Origin: an uncultured Acetatifactor sp.
GTDB taxonomy: Bacteria > Bacillota > Clostridia > Lachnospirales > Lachnospiraceae
Length of the DNA stretch: 25,440 bases
Direction: 5' to 3'
Assembly: GCA_910589035.1 (NCBI GenBank)
Contig: CAJUSI010000052.1
Span: forward strand, 1-25,440
The notes under the pieces were generated by a model. It saw only the letters and a program-made list of their open reading frames with translations, had not been told where the DNA came from and ran no database searches. The stretch's first letter is position 1. The number at the start of each line of letters is the position of its first letter. Position numbers and translations under genes: made by a program. Shown one piece after another: positions 19,407-25,440 of the stretch.

Positions 19407-21947
19407 TCAATGGAAGATAAATCGATATTTCTCCCAGTCTGCAAGGTATACCGCTCCCGTAGTGTCCTCCGTTTTCAGGATTCCTTCTTCTATCATTTCC
19501 CCGATCAGCCTGTCCGTGGTCTCCTGTCCATAGGCAAGACCGTATTGGTAATTGGGCGACTGAAAGCAGACCGGCTCCTGTTTCCCCTTCTGCATCCTGA
19601 CCAGATCGGAGTAAATGCGGAATTTCCGCTCCCGGTCATAGGCCGGATCCACAGGCATCTCCAGACTCTTTTCCCGGCAGAACGCCTCCAACAGCTCCTG
19701 CTGGGCCCGGCCCTCCGGCTGCCCCCAGAGACCGATCACCGCATTGTACTCCGGTATGGGAGCGCTGATACTGTCTATCTTTTCCTGAAGCTCTTCCGGA
19801 GAAGCCCCCCCGGAATACATATTTTCCGCTTCCGAGAGCGCTATTCTGAACTCCGCATAGGCTTTTATCTGTTGTATATGAGGCAGCATCAGTCTCAGAA
19901 CCTCCCCCAGTTCAAGAGGAAGGGGCAGCGTATTTGCCTCCAGTCCGCTGTCAATCATCTCCTGCAGCAGTTCCAGCGCCTTCCTGCTTTCCGCCAGGAT
20001 TTCTTCCGCCGGATAAGCTTCGCTCTTCAGAATGTAGTTCTCGTTCTGCCACCAGTAGGTATCCCAGCTCTCCCCCGAACGGGCTGTTTCGATCAGCTTC
20101 AGAATACCCGCAAAGCCTTCCGCGTACTCTTCTCCCACAGCTGCCAGCGCCACGTCATAAGTCAGCTGTTCCGGTTCCAGGGACGGGTCCTTCAGCAGCT
20201 GCCCTGCACAATACAGGGAAAAAACATTCAGCACATGATAGGAATCCATCTCACTCCAGTATTCCGGCTTCTTGATATTGTCGTATTCCATTGCAGTCCA
20301 ATAAACAGATCGGATGATATGAGGATTAAAATTCATCTGCGCCAGCTGATCGATCTCCATTTCGCAGGTATTCCATGCCCAGGTTCCCAGCCGGCATCCC
20401 TTCGCGACACAGAATCCGCGAAAGGTCTCATATTCTTCCTCATTCTCATGGTGGCCGCTTTCATACAGGGTAATATTGCTCCCCAGCTGTGCTATCATGG
20501 TTTCCCTGTTGTAATGATCCACCCAGCAGCTTATCCCGAAATCAATATCCGGATTCACATCCCGGAACTTATCCGCCAGCATTTGGGCAAAATATGCCAC
20601 ATCCTCAGAAGTCGCAAGCATCCCGGGATCCACATAATGCGCTATGACCCTGTCACAGCAGTCCGCAAGCTGCGCATAGATGGAATAATATTTCTCAAAG
20701 GTATCCAGCACATCCTGATCCTCCCAGGCCGGCCCCCCATCCTTTGACGCATAGGCCACGGAAGAATCCACCCATCCGAAATCGTCGAACTGCGCCCCCC
20801 ATACCCAGAGCGTGAATTTCATATCCAGCGAATGGGCCGCGTCGGCAAGCATGCGGATTCTTTCATGCACATATTGGTATCCGCCCTCCCCGGCCCATGC
20901 GGAGCACATGTCAGTGACCTGGATTCCGGTATAACCGCAGTATTTCAGCATCCGCACATATTCGTAGAGCTGCTCCTCCGAGAAGGACATAATATCGTTT
21001 TTCAGGCTTGTGGCATTGTTCCAGAACACGCCGCGGTCGAAATTGATCTTCCACAGAGTCACGATAGCTTCCCTTTCCTCTATCCAGGATGTCTCTGCCT
21101 CCCCGATGGAAGCGGGAATATGGATGGCGGCAGAACCGCCTGTCATGGACTCCTTTTGTGTCCCTGCATACATCCACCCCAGATAAGTGTTGGCAAACTG
21201 GCAGATTCCTTTTGCCAGGGAAGCTTCGTCCGCTCCTCTGATCGTGATATCTCCATCCGTTCCTTCTATATTATATGTTCCTGCAGGAAGAGAGACATCC
21301 GTCATCAGACGGATACAGGGAGTACACTCTTCCTGTTGAATTCCCGGCAGGGCGCCGCATGCCTGATTGATATAATATACCAGATCCCGGGCATGGGGCG
21401 CCGGAACATCTCCTGATTGTACAATGGAGTAATCGCCCACAGACCTGTCACCGATCAGGATCTCACGGCGCACATCCGTTCCCCTGTCAAAATATCTTTC
21501 ATCCAGCGCAAGCATAATATGCCCGTTTTCATCCGTCAGACTGTACACCAGATAATAGCATGCCCGATGCAGCCCCCTTTGCGTTTTCGCCAGGAGATAT
21601 AAGGTATTTCCGCTGCGGGCAATGCAAAAGCCTCCCTCTTCCATTCCCTCCAGGGAAAATCCATAGCTCTGCGCTTCCTGCGCGTCGGCAATCAGCTTCA
21701 GGTAAAGATGAGAATGGTCGGACGCCCGGTACATTTTCAGCCCCAGCTTGTCCCGGCAGAGCTGTTCCAGGCAGTCCGCCGCATCCCCGGTCGCTTCCGT
21801 GTACTGTATCCGATAATTCTGCAGTACTTCAATATCGTTTATTTTCCGCCGCAGCCAGAGCAGAAACACTCCCGCCGCTGCCACAAATACCAGAAACAAA
21901 ATACCCACAAATAAAAAAATTTTTTTCCTCTTCCCTCTGCCTGTCAT
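19407..21947 (-). CDS. Membrane-anchored putative glycoside-hydrolase-like protein, function unknown
   Basis: An 846-residue protein with a basic start (MTGRGKRKK) and one membrane helix at about 9-32, so the body is outside the cell. Two alpha/beta segments (around 45-130 with QRGLHRACYYLVYSL, and 165-255 with ITIRGADEASLAKG) resemble N-terminal domains of GH20, GH67 and DUF4838 enzymes. A TIM-barrel-like region follows from about 285 (YEYVRMLKYCGYTGIQVTD, FTLWVWGAQFDDFGWVD, HYVDPGM, FGISCWVDHY, GTWAWNT). The C-terminal 250 residues are helical. I cannot name the catalytic residues or substrate. It has the strong promoter at 22003-22033 and diverges from the MBOAT-SGNH pair. GAGAGG precedes the ATG. 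Confidence 0.6.
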   Translation of the reverse strand: MTGRGKRKKIFLFVGILFLVFVAAAGVFLLWLRRKINDIEVLQNYRIQYTEATGDAADCLEQLCRDKLGLKMYRASDHSHLYLKLIADAQEAQSYGFSLEGMEEGGFCIARSGNTLYLLAKTQRGLHRACYYLVYSLTDENGHIMLALDERYFDRGTDVRREILIGDRSVGDYSIVQSGDVPAPHARDLVYYINQACGALPGIQQEECTPCIRLMTDVSLPAGTYNIEGTDGDITIRGADEASLAKGICQFANTYLGWMYAGTQKESMTGGSAAIHIPASIGEAETSWIEEREAIVTLWKINFDRGVFWNNATSLKNDIMSFSEEQLYEYVRMLKYCGYTGIQVTDMCSAWAGEGGYQYVHERIRMLADAAHSLDMKFTLWVWGAQFDDFGWVDSSVAYASKDGGPAWEDQDVLDTFEKYYSIYAQLADCCDRVIAHYVDPGMLATSEDVAYFAQMLADKFRDVNPDIDFGISCWVDHYNRETMIAQLGSNITLYESGHHENEEEYETFRGFCVAKGCRLGTWAWNTCEMEIDQLAQMNFNPHIIRSVYWTAMEYDNIKKPEYWSEMDSYHVLNVFSLYCAGQLLKDPSLEPEQLTYDVALAAVGEEYAEGFAGILKLIETARSGESWDTYWWQNENYILKSEAYPAEEILAESRKALELLQEMIDSGLEANTLPLPLELGEVLRLMLPHIQQIKAYAEFRIALSEAENMYSGGASPEELQEKIDSISAPIPEYNAVIGLWGQPEGRAQQELLEAFCREKSLEMPVDPAYDRERKFRIYSDLVRMQKGKQEPVCFQSPNYQYGLAYGQETTDRLIGEMIEEGILKTEDTTGAVYLADWEKYRFIFH

Positions 21948-22002
21948 AGGTACCTCTCATTCCGCCGTATAACCAGCCTGCTTTCATAGCCCTGCAAGGC
22001 AA

Positions 22003-22033
22003 ATATTAGCACAGAGCTTAAAACACTGTCAAC
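22003..22033 (-). promoter_or_regulatory. Promoter of the membrane-anchored protein gene
   Basis: On the minus strand a perfect TTGACA (22033-22028) and TAATAT (22008-22003) are spaced by 19 bases, with TGC before the -10. It starts 12 bases from the divergent promoter at 22045-22073. Confidence 0.65.
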
Positions 22034-22044
22034 CATTATCTCAT

Positions 22045-22073
22045 TGACTTACCCGCACAAAAATGGTACGCTG
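22045..22073 (+). promoter_or_regulatory. Promoter of the MBOAT-SGNH operon
   Basis: TTGACT (22045-22050) and TACGCT (22068-22073) are spaced by 17 bases, just ahead of the MBOAT gene. The -10 is weak. Confidence 0.5.
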
Positions 22074-22101
22074 AATAGGACAAAATATCGAGGTGGAAAA
22101 A

Positions 22102-23595
22102 ATGCTGTTTAATTCATTTCAATTTCTGGTTTTCTTTCCGGCAGTAACGCTGGTTTATTTCATAATTCCCAGAAAAGCAAGGTATCTCTGGCTGCTGCTT
22201 GCCAGTTATATCTTTTACATGTGCTGGAATGTCAAATATGTGGTGCTGCTTGCGGCATCCACCCTGATCACCTGGACCTGCGGCCAGCTGGTGGACAGTT
22301 TCCGTAAGCCCACCCTCCGTAAGCTGATTATGGCGGGAGGAATCCTGAGTAATCTGTTTATACTCTTCTTTTTCAAGTATTTTGATTTTTTCCTGGACAA
22401 TATAAATGCCCTGTTGGATATCCTGCATATCGCCGCAGTCGATAATCCCTTTCATTATCTGCTGCCCGTGGGAATTTCCTTCTATACCTTTCAGGCTCTC
22501 GGATACCTGATCGATGTATATCGCGGCGACACCCGCCCGGAACGGAATCTGCTGCGTTACGCTTTGTTTGTGTCCTTCTTCCCCCAACTGGTGGCTGGGC
22601 CTGTGGAGCGCTCCAAAAGCCTCCTGACGCAGCTGCGCAATGTGGACAATGTGGACCGGAAGCACCTTTTAAACCATGAAAGGATCAGCACAGGCTTTAC
22701 CATGATGATATGGGGGCTGTTCCAGAAAATGGTAATTGCCGACAGGCTGGCAATTTTTGCGGACACCGTATTTTCCAATGCTTTCGCCTGCGGTACGGTG
22801 GAAACCATACTGGGAGCCGCGGCGTTCTCACTGCAGATCTATTGCGATTTTGCAGGCTACAGCTGCGTTGCGGTGGGTGCGGCAAGAGTGATGGGCTTTG
22901 ATCTGATGGAAAATTTCAATACGCCGTACTTTGCCGTCAGCATTTCCGACTTCTGGCGAAGATGGCATATTTCCTTAAGCACCTGGTTCCGGGACTATGT
23001 GTACATCCCGCTTGGCGGGAACCGCCGGGGCCGGGGCCGGAAGTACGGCAATCTCATGGCAACCTTCCTTGTCAGCGGTCTCTGGCACGGTGCAAACTGG
23101 ACTTATGTGGTCTGGGGCGGTCTCCACGGACTGTATCAGATCATGGGAGATGTACTGAAGCCTGTCAGGACATGGCTCATCGAAAAGTGCGGCGTAAAGA
23201 CAGATACCGAAAGCTTTCACTTGGGCCGGATTGTCCTCACCTTCTGTCTGACAGCCTTCGCCTGGATCTTCTTCCGCGCGCAGACCATTTCAGATGCGTT
23301 ATACTACATCTGCCGTATGCTGACAAAGTGGAATCCCTGGGTACTGTTCGACCAGAGCCTTTATGGCTGGGGTCTGGACACCACAGAATTTCATATTCTG
23401 GCGGCCGCGCTGCTCCTGCTTCTGCTTGTGGATCTTGTCAGGTATAAGAAACAGACGGATATCGGCCATTTTCTGTACCGGCAGAATTTATGGTTTACAT
23501 GGGCAGCTGTGATCGCTCTTATTGTCTGCACGCTGGTGTACGGAGAATACGGCATTCTCTTTGACTCCAAACAGTTTATCTATTTTGCATTTTGA
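22102..23595 (+). CDS. MBOAT family O-acyltransferase (AlgI/DltB/PatA-like)
   Basis: A 497-residue polytopic membrane enzyme. Family signs: MLFNSFQFLVFFP start, VGISFYTFQALGYLIDVYRG, the FPQLVAGPVER segment, DFAGYS, FWRRWHISLSTWFRDYVYIPLGGN (H289) split here as FWRRWHISLSTWF and RDYVYIPLGGN, and SGLWHGANWTYVVWGGLHG with the catalytic H329. MBOAT proteins of this type pass an acyl group, usually acetyl, across the membrane to an extracellular polymer with an SGNH partner. I start at the ATG at 22102 (AGGTGG 5 bases upstream, normal family N-terminus) and not at the GTG at 22093. It forms an operon with the SGNH gene 33 bases downstream. Confidence 0.95.
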   Translation: MLFNSFQFLVFFPAVTLVYFIIPRKARYLWLLLASYIFYMCWNVKYVVLLAASTLITWTCGQLVDSFRKPTLRKLIMAGGILSNLFILFFFKYFDFFLDNINALLDILHIAAVDNPFHYLLPVGISFYTFQALGYLIDVYRGDTRPERNLLRYALFVSFFPQLVAGPVERSKSLLTQLRNVDNVDRKHLLNHERISTGFTMMIWGLFQKMVIADRLAIFADTVFSNAFACGTVETILGAAAFSLQIYCDFAGYSCVAVGAARVMGFDLMENFNTPYFAVSISDFWRRWHISLSTWFRDYVYIPLGGNRRGRGRKYGNLMATFLVSGLWHGANWTYVVWGGLHGLYQIMGDVLKPVRTWLIEKCGVKTDTESFHLGRIVLTFCLTAFAWIFFRAQTISDALYYICRMLTKWNPWVLFDQSLYGWGLDTTEFHILAAALLLLLLVDLVRYKKQTDIGHFLYRQNLWFTWAAVIALIVCTLVYGEYGILFDSKQFIYFAF

Positions 23596-23628
23596 AAATC
23601 TGCGAATTAAAAAAGGAAGAATGGTTAC

Positions 23629-25041
23629 ATGAGAAAATTTTTAAGAGGACTTCTTTTTACAATACTGGTTGTCTGGGCTGTCTGGGGCAGCTACAGAATT
23701 CTGTCCTGGAAGGATACCACCGGCGGCTATCTTTCCTCCACCCAGCAGCTTTCACACACAGGAGAGGGCCTGATCGATGTATTATTTCTGGGTAGCAGCC
23801 ATTGTTATTGTTCTGTCTATCCGGATTACCTCTGGAGGGACAGCGGAATCGCCGCCTTTGACCTTGCCATATCCGGACAGGATAAGTGGTCTTCCTATTA
23901 TTCGCTCAGAGAAGCCCTGAAAACCCAGACTCCGAAGGTGGTTCTGGTCGAAAGCTATTCCCTTATCTTCGAGGGTTACGGACATGAAGGAAATAAATAC
24001 AGAAATCTGCTCTCCCACGGGCTTTCTGCGGACAGCATCGCACTGGCTGAGAAAATAGACGGAGAAAATCTCTGGAACTACATCCTGCGCTGGCCCATTG
24101 TGCATACCCGTTACCGGGAGCTAACCCAATACGATTTTGTACAGTATAAACCCAGCGTGTACGGCAGAGGTTCCGAGCACGACTGGACGATAGGATACGG
24201 TCCTGATCTGGAAAGGCAGATTTCCTGTACGGACACGGCCGAGCTGAGCGAAGACAATAAGGAGTGGCTGGACAGTATGTTAGCGCTTTCCAGGGAAAAT
24301 GATTTCGACCTGATTTTTTTCGTAGCCCCCATGCAGCTGTACGGGGACAATCAGCAGATCATCAATGCCGCATCCGAGTATGTTCGGGAACAGGGCAGCG
24401 TTTTTGTGGATTTTGCAAAGCTCTCCCATGAATTGTATTTTGACCCGGCAAAGGATTTCACCGACAGCAATCACTGTAATGCTTACGGCGCCGCCAAGGT
24501 GACCGGCTATTGGCGGGACTATCTGCAAGAGCATTACCAGCTCGTCGATCATCGCGGCTCCAAAGACTATGAGCTCTGGGATCTGAGCTATCTGTACCAT
24601 TGCCGTCTGGAAGCGGAAATGGAATACAATACGTCTACAGACAGCCTTGAGGCATACCTGTACAAGGCTATGCACGATGAATACCTTACTATGATTATAA
24701 GCATCGGCTCCGGAATATCCGGGGAAGAATATTCTGCCAGACTGTCCCAATGTATGGAACAGCTGGGCATTTATATCTTGGATTATCCGCAGGGCGGAAA
24801 GTGGGTCTGGCAGAACGGAGAATGTATCTTTTCCATGGACGGAGCTGATACCCAGGTCTATTTTCTGGACTTGAGCCGGACAGATACCCTGCGGATAGAG
24901 AATCGTTCCGCAAAATACGGCGAAGCCGGAACGGAGGATGTCAAAATCAACCGGACGCCATACGGAGGCGGTACCGATGGAATAGCCGTGCTTCTCTATG
25001 ACAATTTCAGGGGAACGGTGATCGGTTCCTGGCAGCAGTGA
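23629..25041 (+). CDS. SGNH-hydrolase-like acyltransferase partner with extra C-terminal domain
   Basis: A 470-residue protein with one N-terminal membrane helix (about 7-24) and an extracytoplasmic body. The SGNH fold shows as FLGSSHCYCSVYP (GSSH at 55-58 in place of GDSH), SGQDKWSSYYSLREAL (block II region), FVAPMQLYG, and the catalytic pair D279, H282 in DSNHCNAYG. It resembles DltD/AlgJ-type partners of MBOAT enzymes that place acyl groups on surface polymers. From about 350 a separate domain begins (YLTMIISIGSG) and ends with KINRTPYGGGTDGIAVLLYD; it resembles a small beta-rich ILEI/FAM3-like module, which is a weak call. The ribosome site AAAAGGA lies about 11 bases before the ATG. Confidence 0.82.
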   Translation: MRKFLRGLLFTILVVWAVWGSYRILSWKDTTGGYLSSTQQLSHTGEGLIDVLFLGSSHCYCSVYPDYLWRDSGIAAFDLAISGQDKWSSYYSLREALKTQTPKVVLVESYSLIFEGYGHEGNKYRNLLSHGLSADSIALAEKIDGENLWNYILRWPIVHTRYRELTQYDFVQYKPSVYGRGSEHDWTIGYGPDLERQISCTDTAELSEDNKEWLDSMLALSRENDFDLIFFVAPMQLYGDNQQIINAASEYVREQGSVFVDFAKLSHELYFDPAKDFTDSNHCNAYGAAKVTGYWRDYLQEHYQLVDHRGSKDYELWDLSYLYHCRLEAEMEYNTSTDSLEAYLYKAMHDEYLTMIISIGSGISGEEYSARLSQCMEQLGIYILDYPQGGKWVWQNGECIFSMDGADTQVYFLDLSRTDTLRIENRSAKYGEAGTEDVKINRTPYGGGTDGIAVLLYDNFRGTVIGSWQQ

Positions 25042-25082
25042 CAGAAAGTTTTTCATTTTCTGCATTAGACGACATAAAACTG

Positions 25083-25111
25083 TTGACAAACAGAAAATAA
25101 TAAGGTAGAAT
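25083..25111 (+). promoter_or_regulatory. Promoter of the tRNA array
   Basis: A perfect TTGACA (25083-25088) and TAGAAT (25106-25111) are spaced by 17 bases, about 30 bases before tRNA-Arg. Confidence 0.85.
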
Positions 25112-25142
25112 ATAGTTCGTTGGTTTGAGTGTTGTATGCAAT

Positions 25143-25216
<74 letters not shown>

Positions 25217-25284
25217 TTTGGGATGGAGCTGCCGTTGTAAAGCATCGGTTCGATATCTCTTATCCGAAGTATTTTCGGATTTAT

Positions 25285-25359
25285 GGTGGGTATGGCGCAG
25301 TTGGTTAGCGCGCCAGATTGTGGCTCTGGAGGCCAAGGGTTCGAATCCCTTTACCCACC
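25285..25359 (+). tRNA. tRNA-His (GTG)
   Basis: Acceptor GTGGGTA pairs with TACCCAC; anticodon stem CCAGA/TCTGG with loop TTGTGGC gives GTG. The extra G(-1) typical of tRNA-His is encoded at 25285 and faces discriminator C at 25359. A hairpin ATCCGAA/TTCGGAT lies just upstream (25262-25280). Confidence 0.95.
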
Positions 25360-25391
25360 TTTTCTCTCTTCAGACACGCTTGGTGTCAGTA

Positions 25392-25440
25392 TAGGGCTAT
25401 CGCCAAGCGGTAAGGCACAGCACTTTGACTGCTGCACTCG
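25392..25440 (+). tRNA. tRNA-Gln (TTG), cut by the window end
   Basis: The 5' two thirds of a tRNA-Gln: acceptor strand TAGGGCT, D-arm CGCCAAGCGGTAAGGC, and anticodon stem CAGCA/TGCTG with loop CTTTGAC giving TTG. The T-arm and acceptor 3' strand lie beyond 25440. A perfect GACAC-GCTTG-GTGTC hairpin lies in the spacer before it. Confidence 0.9.

Noticed and set aside
25217..25284. Possible tRNA remnant with a GGTTCGATA word between tRNA-Arg and tRNA-His
   Set aside because: Only a T-loop-like word is present; no acceptor or anticodon arm can be drawn.

Overview
The window looks like a chromosomal segment of a gut Lachnospiraceae (Clostridia, Firmicutes). The basis is the protein style (DegV, FakA-like and MATE proteins, GlgC/GlgD pair, Eda fused to a VOC domain, RpiB/LacAB-type uronate isomerase), AGGAGG ribosome sites with some TTG/GTG starts, TTGACA/TATAAT promoters, tRNA genes without encoded CCA, and a GC content near 50% with AT-rich spacers. 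The genus cannot be fixed from the sequence alone.

Layout. 1-980: bases 1-179 hold no gene I can name; then a minus-strand tRNA-Asn with its own promoter and terminator and two decayed 5' tRNA copies between promoter and gene; then about 330 bases with only a doubtful coding remnant; then a plus-strand tRNA-Gly. 990-5670: MATE efflux pump and DegV (minus), a hairpin-rich repeat-like spacer, a SAM methyltransferase (plus) and CutC (minus). 5676-10900: a minus-strand uronate (pectin or glycosaminoglycan) catabolic operon in the order kduI, kduD, an RpiB/LacAB-type isomerase, an eda-VOC fusion and kdgK, closed by a strong terminator. Together these carry the unsaturated-uronate product DHU to pyruvate and glyceraldehyde-3-phosphate. 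No lyase or transporter for it lies in the window. Two spacers of this operon hold short-period tandem repeats.

11000-11330: between the operon and a plus-strand AraC regulator lies a compact type I toxin-antitoxin locus too small for ordinary ORF calling. It has a 30-residue membrane toxin on the minus strand and a convergent antisense RNA on the plus strand, framed by an inverted repeat. This is the most interesting item here. 11427-14140: the AraC regulator, an AraC-GGDEF fusion, a C-terminal HDIG-protein remnant and a metallophosphoesterase. 14191-18734: a cytoplasmic ParB-like/BMP fusion and the glgC-glgD pair for glycogen precursor synthesis, whose reading frames overlap. 18996-25041: an orphan FakA C-terminal-like domain, a membrane-anchored putative glycoside-hydrolase-like protein, and a divergent MBOAT plus SGNH pair likely to acylate a surface polymer. 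25083-25440: a plus-strand tRNA array (Arg, His, Gln; the last is cut by the window end).
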